Assembly (NCBI GenBank): GCA_025174535.1
Contig: JALBUN010000001.1
Span: 1,488,001-1,552,000, forward strand
Source of the DNA: Cantharellus purpuraceus
Taxonomy: Eukaryota > Basidiomycota > Agaricomycetes > Cantharellales > Hydnaceae
Length of the DNA stretch: 64,000 bases
Direction: 5' to 3'
In this document: positions 24,980-37,400 of the stretch, one piece after another
How the letters are laid out: the number at the start of each line of letters is the position of its first letter
Numbering within the stretch: position 1 is the first letter of the stretch
Made by a program: the position numbers and the translations under genes
Notes under the pieces: model-generated
What the model was told of the DNA's origin: nothing
Database searches by the model: none
The model's input: only the letters and a program-made list of their open reading frames with translations

Positions 24980-26401
24980 ATGCCATCTACGACGCCGCCG
25001 ACGACGCTGCAGGTCGCCTCGGTCGTTGCATTCTACATGAGTGCTGCCCTCATCGTACGTGTCCGTCTCTGCCGCCATACAGGGCACCGCGCTGACAGCG
25101 TGGCAGATGATTTTTGTGTATGCACATACTGCGCTGTCTGGTCCGTGCGCGCTGACGTTTGTGCAGCAACAAGGCCGTGCTCAACTCGTCGCCGACGCTG
25201 CCACTGCTCTTCCTCTTTCTCCAGCTGATCATCGCGGTGTTCCTCCTGCACATCTCTGCGCTCTTCTCGTCCCAAGTCACGCTCCCCACGCGTGCGGAGC
25301 TCTCGCCGGCCATGGCCAAGAAGCTGACACCCGTCGTGGTGAGCCGTCCCTCCCCGCTCACGTGCACGCTGTGCCTTAGGATCCTGACAGCTCGCCAACA
25401 TCATTGGCCTGATATTCAACACCTTGTGTCTTCGCGCCGTGGACGCCTCCTTTTTCCAGGTACGCCGTTCTGCGTCTGGAACGGGAGCACACACAGACGC
25501 GGACACCCACACAGATTGCGCGCGGGCTGGTGCTGCCGCTGACGATGGCGGTGTCCTCGCTGGCGACGCGCACGGTGCCCGGGGTGCCGGTGCTGCTCTG
25601 TGCGACACTGGTGACGGCGGGGTACCTCCTGGGGGTGCTGCCCGCGACGAGGGGCTCGCCGCCGCCCGTGTTCTCGTCCTCGCCGCACCCGCCGGCCTCG
25701 CGCAGCATGTCGCTGGCGTACGGGGTGCTGTCGTCGCTGTTCATTGCGCTGCACGCGGTGCTGATCAAGCGTGCGCTGCCGCACGTGGAGGGGAGCACGG
25801 TGAAGCTGGCGTGGTGGACGAACGCGGGGAGCGCGCTGGTGCTGGTGCCGTTCATGGTGCTGGCGGGGGAGCCCGGGCGGGTGTATGGCCTGCTGGAGCA
25901 CGGGACGGACGCGGAGGGGGGCGTGGGGGGCGGGGAGGCGTGGGCGTGGGGCGTGTTCGCTGCGGGCAGCATGGTGACGGGGGTATTCGGGTTTCTGCTG
26001 TGCGTGGCGGGGCTGCTGAGCATCAAGGTGACGAGCCCCATCACGCACATGTTCTCGAGCGTGAGTCGGCAGACACTTTGTCCGGAACTGTGCTGATGGG
26101 AGGTGGCTGCAGGCGGCCCGCGGGGTGCTGCAGACGCTGTTGGGGGTGTGGATTTTCAAAGATGTTCTGACCGTGTGCGTGCCTTGTGGATGAAATAGAC
26201 AGACATGGCTGACGCCGAGGGTGTGCAGGACACGCGCTGCATCTGTTTCGGTGATTCTGTTAGGAACAGTGTGCGTTGCGTGGACTGTGTTTGCGTGCCA
26301 TGTGCTGACATGGTTGTAGACTGTACACCTGGGTCAAGGCACAGGAAGCGACAGGGGCCCAGAAGCAGAGCCAGCACGGCGTAGAGCGGGACAAGGCTTG
26401 A
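24980..26401 (+). CDS. GDP-fucose transporter-like protein, SLC35C family
   Basis: Eight exons, including an 11-nt microexon: 24980-25054, 25107-25117, 25167-25338, 25391-25459, 25515-26060, 26113-26174, 26229-26270, 26320-26401; total 1059 nt (352 aa). A polytopic DMT/TPT-fold antiporter that would import GDP-fucose into the Golgi in exchange for GMP. Parallels to animal SLC35C1 along its length: FYMSAALIMIFVNKAVLNS, NTLCLRAVDASFFQIARGL, AVLIKRALPHVEGS, KVTSPITHMFSSAARGVLQT and LLGTVLYTWVKAQE. The C-tail is hydrophilic. The microexon (MIFV) restores the conserved first helix and was fixed by phase. Being next to the fucosyltransferase-like gene supports GDP-fucose over other sugars, but this is inference. 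Confidence 0.82.
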
Positions 26402-26523
26402 CTCTAGCTTACGTACATACAGCCCCTGCAAATCAGTGTTTGCAAATACAAGCCGGCGGAGTGGCCGGGGGCACCCGGTCACCGCCCGAATAGGATATAC
26501 CGCATCCCGTGACCGTCCCGTTC

Positions 26524-26530
26524 TTATAAG
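26524..26530 (+). promoter_or_regulatory. TATA-like box of the acyltransferase gene
   Basis: TTATAAG lies 33 bp upstream of the ATG at 26563. Position fits a very short leader. Confidence 0.4.
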
Positions 26531-26562
26531 CTCTCAAACTGTACTCTGTGCCATGTCCAGCC

Positions 26563-28415
26563 ATGTTCTCTCGCCCCCTGGGCTACAGTGAGCTCGCCTA
26601 CTTTCTCCCCTCTCGCGCAGATGGCGTCAACGACATGCGCGTGTATTTCCTTTCCTCGTCGCCGCTGCTGCTCACGTCCTCGGGAACAGGTACCTCCACC
26701 TCGGCCTTCGTGCCCCGCCCAGCCTCCTCGCTGCCCGCCGTGTCGCCCTCGCGTGGGCCATCCTGCGCGGACGACACCCGCTGCTCGCGTCCAGCGTCCT
26801 CATGCCGCCACGGGCCTACGGCTCTGCCCGCTTCCAGTGCGTGCACCAGCCGTCCTCCCTCGCGTCCGCTCACCCACACACGTCTGCAGATACACGCCCC
26901 CCGCGTCGCCGCACGACGCCCTCCTCGACGCACAGTCCACCCTCTTCATCGAGTCCACCTCCAAGGACGCCCTCATTGACGCCTACCTCAACGGCCCGCG
27001 CACCCTCTCCCCCACCCGCCTCTCCGCCCTCGTCCTCTCCTCCCCCGGCCCCGGCCCCGGCCCCGCCCCCGTGACCCCTCCCGCAACACCCCGTTTCCCG
27101 TCATTCGCTCCACCGTCGTGCCCGGCCACACCCGACCAGTGCGAGTTCGACTTGCTCATCTGCGCGGCGCATTTCCTGGGGGACGGCATGGCCCTCCACA
27201 CGTTTGCCAACGACCTCTTCGCCCTGCTCGCCGGCGGGTCGTGCGCTGCCCCTTCGTCTCCCCTCACGGACACTGAGCTTGAATCACGCCTCGAACGTGA
27301 ATGGACACTGCGCTGGTGCCCCCAGTGTGGGTCCCTGCCTGGTGCGGCATCACCCCTTCCTCCCGCCCTCGAAGCGCAGCTCCCCCCTGCCGCACTGGCT
27401 CCGCCGCATCCGCTCGCGCCCCTGCAGCGTGTGGCACACGACCTCGCCTTCCGTCGCGCACAGACACGTCCCATTGGCGCACACACCTTTTCGCGCGGCG
27501 GGGACAAGCCGCGCCACACGGTCGTGCGCAGCGTGGCGTTTGAGCCGGGGACGACGCGGCGCGTGCTGGCGCGGTGCAAGGCGGAGGGCGTCAGCATCGC
27601 TCACGCGCTGTTCGCGCTGTGCAACGTGTCGTGGGCACGGATGCTCGGCAGGGGCACAGAGAGGGAGCTGCCCATGTGAGTAGGCATGCGTCGACATGTG
27701 TGTGTGGCGGGACTGATGTTGGCACAGGATGATGTATTCGGCGCTGAATCTCCGGCCGTATCTCGTGCCGTCCGACGCGTCGTATTGGTTCCTCGCGGTG
27801 GGATACTTTAACGTCGTCCTCCCCGCGTTTCTGCCAGAGGCGGACCGCGACGCCACCCACGCCGCGTTCTGGCAACGCGCTCGCAACGCCAAAAAACAGT
27901 GCGTGGCGGCGGCAAAGACGCCGCTGCTCATTCCGTACACACAGCGCATGGCACGTGAGCGGAGCGCACGCGCGCGGCGCTTTGCAGCGATGGATGACGA
28001 GAAGGCGGAGCCTCCTGCAGGGCAAATGCCGTCGCCGCCGCTTACACCTGTTTCCGTACCCGGGGAGCCGACGGAGGATGTGCTTCCTAGCGAAGGAATG
28101 ATAGGAGACGAGGAACGACAGACGGAAGAAAAGGAAAAAACCACCCCGGCTCCACCCTCGCACGCGCTGGTGGGGCTGTCCCTCCTCGGCAACCTGGACA
28201 CGACGTACCAGCACGCGACGTACCCGTCGCTTGCGCTGCACACGCTGACGACGGGCTCCCGCCAGCGTGCGGGTGCGCTGCTGGTGTTTGGGTATACGTT
28301 TGCGGGGCGGCTGTGGGTGAGCGCGGGGTGGGACGAGGCGGGGCTCGGGGGGGAGGGCAGCGTCGTTGCGCGGTGGTGGGAGGACGTCGTGTGTGGCGTA
28401 GACGAGTTTTGTTGA
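26563..28415 (+). CDS. BAHD/condensation-type acyltransferase (HxxxDG)
   Basis: Exons 26563-26636, 26690-26836, 26890-27675 and 27728-28415; 1695 nt (564 aa). It begins MFSRPLGYSELAYFLPSRAD. The core has LGLRAPPSLLAARVALAWAI, HPLLASSVLMPP, and the catalytic HFLGDGMALHTFANDL (HxxxDG, His about residue 168) of the CoA-dependent acyltransferase/condensation superfamily. GVSIAHALFALCNVSWARM and the second-half motif SALNLRPYL follow. Pro/Gly-rich and acidic inserts interrupt the domain near residues 130-150 and 440-490. The first intron is best modelled with a GC donor at 26637, which gives the continuous NDMYLHLGL; this junction is uncertain. It may be an alcohol or polyketide acyltransferase; substrate unknown. 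GC content is very high, as in its two left-hand neighbours. Confidence 0.75.
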
Positions 28416-29764
28416 GGCGCCGTGGGACATTGTGTGGGCATGAGGTACAAAGGACCCTTCCGATAAGAGGCGAATGTATTTGGAATTGCAATTGAGTTGT
28501 TGAATTGAAATTGAAGCCGCGGTTGGAGTTGAAATATACCCAAAGAAGCGTGCACGATTTTCAAATCTGGCGCCGACTCCGCTCGCGTGCTCGATCACTT
28601 CCGGCGATCACGAATCAGTGGTGTCCGGGGTCTCTGCGCCACACATGACATATGCGAGTACCTTGCGAGGATCAGACGCCCAGGAACCAAGGCAAGGAGC
28701 TCCCTGGTCTGGACCAAGAATCGCTGATGCGGGGGAATGACAATGCTTCTGCTTCTTTGAAAGAACCCCCTGCTGTACAGAAGCATTCTCAACTATCTGA
28801 AATGCGGCGTGTGCACGTTCCGTCGTCGGGACGCATTGCGATGGGGGAAAGTCATTTTTCAGTGTGCAAGGACGGAAATGGCAGGAGCGCAAGTTTAATT
28901 AATCTGATTCTGGCGCCACTGCTGATCATCGTAAACATTCGTCACACCGTGCTACCCTGACTAAAAACAAGTGACCGAACCACACGACCACATACCCGCG
29001 ACAAACTATGGAAGATCGATTGACCTGAAACATAAATGAATGAACGGTCTAAAAATGCAAGGGGGCATTTTGGGGCAGCTTACCACCCCATCTCCCTATC
29101 AATCACACCAAATCACGCTCACTTTCCGGCCACCGCACTACGCGCGATCGCGGTTACACACGGCTAGGACAAGAGGCCCTCGAGCTTGAAAGGCAAGGTA
29201 AAGGCCGGAGACGCCCCGGCGCCACGCGAGGCCCATTCTCACCCACAGATGCCCACGTACAGTTCTCCCGTGGGACTTTTCAGCGCAGAGCCAGTCAACG
29301 ATCTGTGGTCTCCCTGCCGCTTGAGCTCGAATCGCTCGACAGGATCTGTCAGTGAGACTTGAACATAATGCATTCATGCAGACGAAGGCCCCCCCCCAAA
29401 GTTGGACTCTGCCGTACATATTTACCCCCCCTCCTCCTTCAAATACCCTCGCCCTCTCTACATGGGAGATTAAATTGGAGGTGATAGGGGTGATGCTCCA
29501 CACAGCTGACAATGCAATTTGAACAACCCTTCCGGGTATGTCCTCATCACAACACTCGAGGGGCCGCCAGTGATGAAAGAAAAGCAATTTGAAAGATCGG
29601 TCGGACACGACGTCCACCCGCCAGTACTCTCTGCGCGCCGGGGTTCCTCGCCCAGCCAGCCAGCCAGCCAGCCATCTGCTCGGCAGAAGAAAGAGCAGCC
29701 ATGTATCACGCTCGGCCTGGGATCGGGCCCAACGCCCACGCCCAAACCCTAGTGAGGTAACATG

Positions 29765-30028
29765 GTGCCACTCGAATACGCTCGAGTACACCTGTCCCAC
29801 TTCAAAGGGAACAATACACCCAAATCATGCGAGGCTCGCGCCAACGTCTCTTTGACTCCTGATCCGGCGCAAACTCTACATGCGGGAGAAGCCCAAATGA
29901 TGCAATATAGTGCCACTCGAATACGCTCGAGTACACCTGTCCCATTCCAATCTACATAGGCATCCCGATCATGTGAGGCTCGCGCCAACGTCTCTTTGAC
30001 TCCTGATCCTGCGCAAACTCTACATGCG
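29765..30028 (+). repeat. Tandem duplication, 145-bp offset
   Basis: Starting at 29765 and 29910, the same blocks recur in the same order: GTGCCACTCGAATACGCTCG, then GAGGCTCGCGCCAACGTCTC, then GCGCAAACTCTACATGCGG. The spacer between them differs, so the copies have diverged. Confidence 0.85.
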
Positions 30029-30265
30029 GCAGAGACACATGCACTTCATACACTAAAGGATCGTCACGAGGGCAACCTTGGGTACCCCGCTTGCGCTCCT
30101 ATAGCCTTCCCCTGCCCCCCTACACGGGAGGAATCTAGGAGAAGTGGAGAGGACTGGAGTACCCACTACAATGTGCGACGGACTTTATAGCGAGTGCCGC
30201 ACGATTGAGATGTACCCTTGCTCCTGCTGTTTCGGCGGACATGTCATTCGTACTGGGCATAGCCA

Positions 30266-30402
30266 TATGAAGAGGATGTCTCCTGCTGCAGGGAGAAGCC
30301 TCTTCGTGTGCCCTTGTGTAAGACCGTGCCCACTGAAAAAAGCCATCCTCTCAGTGACGGTACCGTATGAAGAGGATGCCTCCTGCTGCAGGGAGAAGCC
30401 TC
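30266..30402 (+). repeat. Direct repeat, 100-bp offset
   Basis: About 37 bp starting TATGAAGAGGATG and continuing through CTCCTGCTGCAGGGAGAAGC occurs at 30266 and again at 30366 with one internal mismatch. Each copy contains the self-complementary CTGCAG core. Confidence 0.85.
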
Positions 30403-30752
30403 CGCACGAGCATGTCTCGGCGCTGACGACGGTCAAGAAAGCGATAGCAGTCAACGGCAAGGCATGAGTGGGTTTCTGCCCTAGGATCAGTCATGGCAGT
30501 GGGTAGGTCGAACGCCGCAGTACGAGGCTTGATGGCGGGGAACCTTTAGAGAGGGCTTTGGGTGAGACTCACGCAAGGCGTTGCAAAGAGGTTAGGAAGC
30601 GGGTGGCAGCAGCCCAGAAGACAGAGAGACACACAAGCAGGAGATGGTGTGAGTGGCGGCTTAAAAGCCTGCCAGAGACGCCCAAGACAGACTTTGTAGC
30701 ACTCTGGAAACAGACAAAGGCGAGGTAGCAGTGAGGCATCATGCATCAGCAT

Positions 30753-30791
30753 CGAGGCAGCAGCGAGGCAGCAACGAGGCAGCAACGAGGC
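30753..30791 (+). repeat. 10-bp minisatellite
   Basis: About four units of CGAGGCAGCA/G in a row, ending at CGAGGCG. Related GAGGCA words lie just upstream from 30721. Confidence 0.75.
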
Positions 30792-32057
30792 GAAACTGGT
30801 GAAACTGGAAATCCCACGCACAGCCGGCTGCCACCAGAGATTCTTTTGTTCGTCCTCCCGAGATACCTTTGACAGTCCTCCCGAATCCGCTCTTTCCTTT
30901 CCGTGCAAGATAAGCCATATCCCGGTTTGCGCCTGGGATGCATCACTCCAGTACGGTCCGATGATGGCGACTTCCCTTTCATGGCCACACGGGTCCGAGG
31001 ACAGATATCGCAAACGTCCATCAGTCAACGTTGAGCGTCAACCGCTGCCACTCCGAGCCGACATCTCCATTGTAGTGTCACATCCTGCCATCGGCGATCA
31101 CGACGCTCAAGCGTTCTTACCTTTCAACTTAAGCGTAATGCACGCCGGCTCTACCGAGCGAAGCCCCCAAAGAACTCAGGCCGAGGAAGCGCAGTCGCCT
31201 GTACCAGTGCTCATCAGCACGAAGGGAAGTGTCTATACATGCCAATCATGGAGGCAAATGAACCGGGACGCCACCAGGGGTAGCTAGCGTCTGCCGCCCG
31301 ACTGTATACTAGCAGTTCTTCCTTTCGGAAACTCCCAAATGTCAAGCCTACGCGAAGATACTGCTTCCGCCGCGGGTCCAAGGATACATAGGCGCTGCTC
31401 ATAGCACGTCACAGTGGAGCACTGGCAGCTAGGGGTGCATCAGACGAATGCAGCTGCAGCAGATGATCGCCACCGATAAACATATTTGGCCATTGATTGC
31501 TCAGCGCCCAGTGTAGGGGAGACTAGCTCCCTACCACGACAAAGCATTGTTCCGTCTTACAGCGTTTTCAAAAAACCTTGACGCGCGTCGTTTTTTTTTT
31601 TTTTCTCTCAGAGGCGCCGGCTGCAATTAGACGCCCCAACAACGATGGGTTTTCAACATATAAGTTGAGATATCAAGCAGCGAGCTCTATATCTATTGGA
31701 TGATGGATATGTTCCAGACGAGGGTTCATTCAATCCTCATTGTGTCTCAAAGTAGTTTGACTTGCTGGGCCCACAATCTCAATAAGTTTGGAAATGTAGT
31801 TCCATCTTGGGACCCTCTTCAAAGCCAACCTCACTCCTTGAATGCAACAGAGACCAACAGCCTTTGTTTTGGAACCCACAAAATTATGGTGTTAGGGCAA
31901 ACTCTAAATCACCACAATTCCATGAATGAACAGCTGAGAAGAATATCAAACCCTGCTGCAGCACAACTCCAGAAACAATTTAACGTTTGTACTTTGGTTA
32001 CAATCCTTTGTATTGGTCAATGCAGACTATATGCAGAAAAGTAATATGTTTCTTAGC

Positions 32058-32810
32058 AGCAAGAAATGAATAAGACTTCCAGAGTCTAGAGTTCACGGAT
32101 GCTTAGGGGTCCAGATATTCCAAAAAGAGGGGAATGCACTTAGAGGCTAAAGGAAGTAGGTGGATGAATCCAACCATCCAACCAGTGGCACTCTGAAGTG
32201 GGTAACAGCAATGTGTGAAGTAGTCTAGCAACTGCTTCACATGAGTTCAAGCTTCTAATGCTCTGCAAAGGCAGTACACACTAGTAACTTAAACAAGAGC
32301 ACTAATGGCAGGACTATCGACAGACAATCTCATCCTGTAGATTTGTAGTCACGTGAGGCAGATACTACACTCACGCCCAAAGCAGGAATATCACTACTTC
32401 GAGTGCAATCAAGTACAGTTACACAACTGTAAAAGATCCTTGAACTGGTAATCAACAGTTACTGAGATAGAGGATGACACTGTATGTCACTCTAGTCACA
32501 CTGGTGTGCAGAAGATGGGTAGGATATGTTGCTATTTCAGAGGCAGAATGACCTCCTTATATATTGTATTTACAGGGGCTGAGTAATGCTTCTGGAATAT
32601 TCTACCTATTAATAGATGGAAACTACTGGAAGGTTGTGGAAGGTGGAAGAAAGGGGTAGAATATTCCAAGCCAATCACAGGATCTGATCACAGCACTAAC
32701 ACTGATCAGGAGCTAAACAGCTGGAATGTTATGAAAAGGGGTAGAATATTCCAAGGCAATCACCTGATCTGATCATCAATCACCTGCTCTGACCCCTGAA
32801 CTAGGCACTG
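32058..32810 (-). repeat. R1 family LTR-like repeat, copy a (inverted)
   Basis: About 750 bp whose reverse complement matches 43909-44403 closely and 52400-52985 more loosely. Read on the minus strand, it has a promoter-like TATATAAGGAGGTCATTCTG and begins near CAGTGCCTAGTTCAGGGG. It ends near GTCTTATTCATT. The size, TATA box and multi-copy nature suggest a solo or remnant LTR. TG/CA ends and a target duplication could not be fixed. Confidence 0.7.
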
Positions 32811-33339
32811 TGTTATGACTATATTCATTAATGCCCAGATCCCCATCTGATCCACTCAGATCCCCACGCATATGAAATCTATACTCCATTTGGGAACCAT
32901 CACATCTCCATTTATCTGTCCGATTGTCACTGCCAAATCTCGCCCATCCGTGTCTGGTTCCGATTGATGCATCAGCATCACCATAGGAACCCGGACATCT
33001 GTCCCTGTCAGACTTGGACATACTCATGTAAGGCTGTCGGCCTCAGAGACCCATCACCGGAGTAATTATTATTAGATTTCAAATATGTATTTAAGCTGCC
33101 TGACTGGGGACTTCATTCCCCAGTTCAAATATCAAATCACGCCTAGTTCCTAAGTCCAATCCTAACTCTCTAAGTTGTACTCTGTCTCTGAAATCTCGGA
33201 CACCGGTATTAGTGAGGGTGCAGCACATAAGCTGAAGCCAAGTCCGTTCCGACCCCCACAATGTACCCCGACTCCCTCTCCGACTCTGACCAAACCTCTG
33301 ACCCAATCTCTGACCCCCAATCGGACCTAGAGCATAACA
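32811..33339 (+). repeat. 5' LTR of element A
   Basis: 529 bp from TGTTATGACTATATTCATTA to an end in CATAACA, so it has TG...CA ends. Near-identical to 40168-40707, and also present antisense at 62395-62899 and from 63737. Confidence 0.9.
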
Positions 33340-33371
33340 GTATATTCAAACTGCCATACTCACTCCTACCA

Positions 33372-34483
33372 ATGCCATGATCCACCACCAATTCTGAACG
33401 TGCACGAACCATCGAGGTGCCTGCTCCCAGCATTGACACCATCTCTGAGGTCGTCAAAGAACCAATGGACCACATAGAGGCTGTCAATGAAGAGGACGAC
33501 ACTCCACCCTCCCCAAATCTGGCGCAAGCCATCTCCCTGCTCGCCAGCAGCATCCATAACCCACAAGCCCCTAAGTCCCAGACCAAGGTCCGGGAACCCG
33601 ACCCATTCGATGGCTCCAATCCGCGAAAGCTCCAGCCATTCTTGGTGCAAGCCCTGACATGTTCACATCCGATTGGGCAAAGGTCACCTTTGCCATGTCC
33701 TATCTCTCACTGGACTACTTTGAGCCAGCGCTCATGGATGACTCCGATGATCCGATATGGTCAGAAGACTACTCCGACTTCATCTCCAAACTTTGGACCA
33801 ATTTCGGTCCTTACAACCCCAAGGCCAATGCCAAGAATGAACTTGATTGACTTTGGATGAAGGAAAATCACAAAATCGCAAAATACATTGTGAGTTTCCA
33901 GCAGCTAGCCCTGAAAGTCCAATGGGGTGATGCCACACTCCAATGCTGATTTTATATTGGTCTTCCATCCCGCATCAAGGACGAGATATCACATGTCAGT
34001 AAGCCAGATACTTTGGTTAACCTTCGCAAGCTCACCCAATCCATCGATGCCCATTATTGGGAACATCAATCCGAGGTCTCCTGCAAAAATTTGGCTAACA
34101 ACAAATCGGACAAATCATTGGACAAGACCCCAAAGTCCAACAAGGGGTCTGATAAGAAGACCACCGCCAACTCAGGCCAGAAGTCAAACATGGGTAATGC
34201 TGCCGCTTCCGGTTCCAGTCAGAATAACTCCGGAACTGGCAATAACTCCGGAGCTCGCAAGAGCACTCCAGACCTCTCCACCAAGCTGGGAAAAGATGGA
34301 AAACTTACCAAGCAGGAACACCAGCGTCGCATGGACAACAACCTCTGTCTGTTCTGCAGAAAACCTGGCCACCAAGCCAAGGATTGCAACAAGGCAACCT
34401 CGTCTGCAGCAAAGGCAAAGGGCCATGCTACCAATGCCATGATGGACAAGTCTGACACTAAAGCAATGGACCAAAAAAAATAG
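33372..34483 (+). pseudogene. gag of element A, broken
   Basis: The frame opens at 33372 but has TGA at the third codon. It then reads PAPSIDTISEVVKEPMDH and REPDPFDGSNPRKLQPFLVQ before a frame break near 33655. Matrix/capsid-like sequence continues in other frames (VTFAMSYLSLDYFEPALMDD; KDEISHVSKPDTLVNLRKL). A CCHC zinc knuckle CLFCRKPGHQAKDC lies near 34350-34392. The frame ends at TAG 34481-34483. Element B carries the same gag with other breaks. It would form the virus-like particle that packages the element RNA. Confidence 0.85.
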
Positions 34484-37400
34484 TAAGCAGTCCTATAGCC
34501 TCCATATGGGCTGAGGGCTGCGTTGGTACTCCCCGTACGACAAACGAGGTCCGCCTGAATGCATCCACTCTTTCCCACTCCGACTCCCTTACCCTCCTCA
34601 TCTACTCCGACTCCATTCCCGATACCACTATCCAAGCATTAATTGACTCCGGTTCTACTCACTGTTTCCTTGATTCCTCTTTTTCTGATTTACATAAACT
34701 CCATACATACACCATAACTCTGATATCGCTCCGATTATTTGATGGCACTACTAATGCTGTTATTTCACGAGCTATAGATCTGTCTATCCGTTTTTCTGTC
34801 AGAGAAATCCAGAACCTTACATTCTATGTTACTCCGCTTGACTCCAGCTGTTCTGTAGTTCTTGGACATAATTGGCTCACCTGCTATAATCTGTTGATTG
34901 ACTGGGCATTGGGCCATATCACATTCCATTCCCCAGTATAGGCTGTGTCATCCCTGACGTCACCAGCAACTTTAGGTGCGAAATTATCTTCCGCCTCCGC
35001 TGACTCTGCTCCGATAGATACTCCATCTACCCCGCCATCTATATCAATAGTGGATGCTATGGTCTTCGCCAGACTAAGCAAACTGGATGGTTCTCACATG
35101 TTCCAGGTTTACCTCTCCGACCCAATATTCCTCGCCGCCCATTCCGCCCGATCAACTCCACCGGACCTATCTATGGTCCCTAAGGAGTATCATGAGTTTG
35201 CCAACATGTTCAGCAAGTCTAAAGCTGACTCCTTAGTGGAACACCAACCATACGATCTCAAGATTGAGTTGGATGACAACTCCACCCCTCTGCTTGGCCC
35301 TATCTACTCGCTATCCCAAAAAGAGCTACTGGCTCTCCAGACATTCATAGACGAGAACTTGGCCACGGGCTTCATCCGCCCATCCCTATCTCCCCATGGA
35401 GCTCCGGTCCTATTTGTCCGCAAAAAGGATGGATCACTCCATCTATGCGTCGACTTCTGTGGACTTAACAAGATCACCAAGAAAGACCAATACCCAATAC
35501 CCCACACCACGGACCTATTTGAGAGTCTGCGAAAAGCTAAGATCTATTCCAAAATAGATCTCTGACATGCCTACCATCTAGTCCGCATCCAAGAAGGCAA
35601 TGAGTGGAAAACAACTTTCCACACTCGATATGGATCTTTCGAGTGGTGTGTCATGCCCTTCGGACTAACCAATGCTCCGGCCGTGTTCCAGAGGTTCATG
35701 AATGATACCTTCACTGACCTCCTTGATGTGACCGTCCTTGTTTACTTAGATGACATTTTGGTATATTCAGACAACAAAGAAGAGCATCGGACACATGTCC
35801 AAGAAGTACTCCGACGTCTCCAAAAACATGGCCTCTTCACCCGTGCCAACAAATGTGAATTCCACTCTGACTCGGTCGAGTATCTAGGCTATATCCTCTC
35901 CCCGGCAGGACTGACAATGTCTGATGACAAAATCAAAGCCATACAGGAATGGCCAGAACCGTGGAAAGTCAAAGATGTACAGTCCTTCCTGGGCCAATTT
36001 CTACCGCTGCTTCATTTACGGCTACTCCAATATCACCGTTCTGCTCATCCAACTTACTAGGAAGGGTACCCAATGGAATTTCACTGACAAATGTGGACAG
36101 AGCTTTGAGACCTTGAAAAAGGCCTTTACTTCCGCTCCGATACTGACTCATTGGGTTCCAGATGTTCCTATCCTATTAGAGACCAATGCCTCCGACTATG
36201 CACTTGCTGTGATCCTGTCCATCATCTCTCTGGACGATGGACAAGTCCATCCGATCGCTTTTCACTCGCATACATTTACACCCCCCAAACTGAACTATGA
36301 CATCCATGACAAAGAGCTCCTTGCCATATATGAAGCCTTCTGGATATGGAGACACTACCTTGAAGGCCCCTCCGATCCGGTGGACGTCATAACGGACTAC
36401 AAGAACTTGGAATACTTCTCCACAATGAAACTGCTCACCCAGAGACAAGTCTGATGGTCTGAATACCTGTCTCAGTTCAACCTCATTATCCATTTCCGTC
36501 CTGGTCAACTCAGAGCAAAGCCCGATGTGTTAACTAGACGCTGGGATGTCTACCCTAAAGAAGGGAGTAGCGACTATGCCACTGTAAACCCACACAACTT
36601 TCGTCCTGTGTTCACTAACGAGCAGCTGGCATCATCCCTACAGGCATCCACCCTCATGACTCCCACCCTCCGAGCTGTCACCGTTATGGACATCAACCAA
36701 CTCCGCTCTGACATCCGCTCATCACTCCGATCCAATCCTGTTGCAGTTAAACACTTGGACAACCCTTCTGATCCAAAATGGTCACTTGACCCCGAAGGAC
36801 ACCTCCAACACAATGACTGGATATACGTCCCTGATGCCAACAGTCTCTGACTCCAAGTTTTGCAGTATTATCATGATCACCTGATCTCCAGCCATTTTGG
36901 GCAAAATCACACACAAGGGTTAATCCGACGAGACTATGTATGGCCAAAAATGCAAGAATACATTCAACACTACTGTAACTCCTGTACCACATGTATGTGC
37001 TCAAAATCGCAAAGGCACAAACCCTACGGAATGCTTAAGCAACTTCCGGTCCCGGAGCAACCATGGAACTCCATCTCCATGGATTTCATAGAGAAGCTCC
37101 CCCCATTGCTCGGATTTGACACCATACTTGTGATTGTCGACAGGTTCACTAAACAGTCACTATTCATTCCAACACATGACACCATCACCTCTGCCTCACT
37201 AGCTAAGTTGTTTGTTCTCCACGTATTCTATAAACATGGAGTCCCATCGCATGTCACGTCTGATCGGGGCTTGGAGTTCGTCTCCTCCTTCTTCCGCACA
37301 TTAGGAAAGGCTCTCGACATGAAGCTTCATTTCACCTCTGGATACCATCCTGAGGGAGATGGACAAACAGAATGAATGAATCAGTCCCTGGGGCAATATC

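Larger units (their letters stand above)
28416..32057. other. Gene-free transition zone
   Basis: 3.6 kb between the gene-rich arm and the transposon block. Several frames of 60-220 codons exist on both strands, but none has a recognisable domain or splice model. It contains two local duplications, a 10-bp minisatellite and a T15-class run near 31591. I see no transposon domain here. Confidence 0.5.

Noticed and set aside
29138..29800. 220-codon minus-strand frame
   Set aside because: No recognisable domain and it overlaps a CAGC repeat run; composition is not gene-like.
30546..31028. 160-codon minus-strand frame
   Set aside because: Much of it comes from the GAGGCAGCA minisatellite; no homology recognised.
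33091..33619. Minus-strand frames across the LTR and gag of element A
   Set aside because: Shadows of LTR and gag sequence, and they recur in every LTR copy because of composition.
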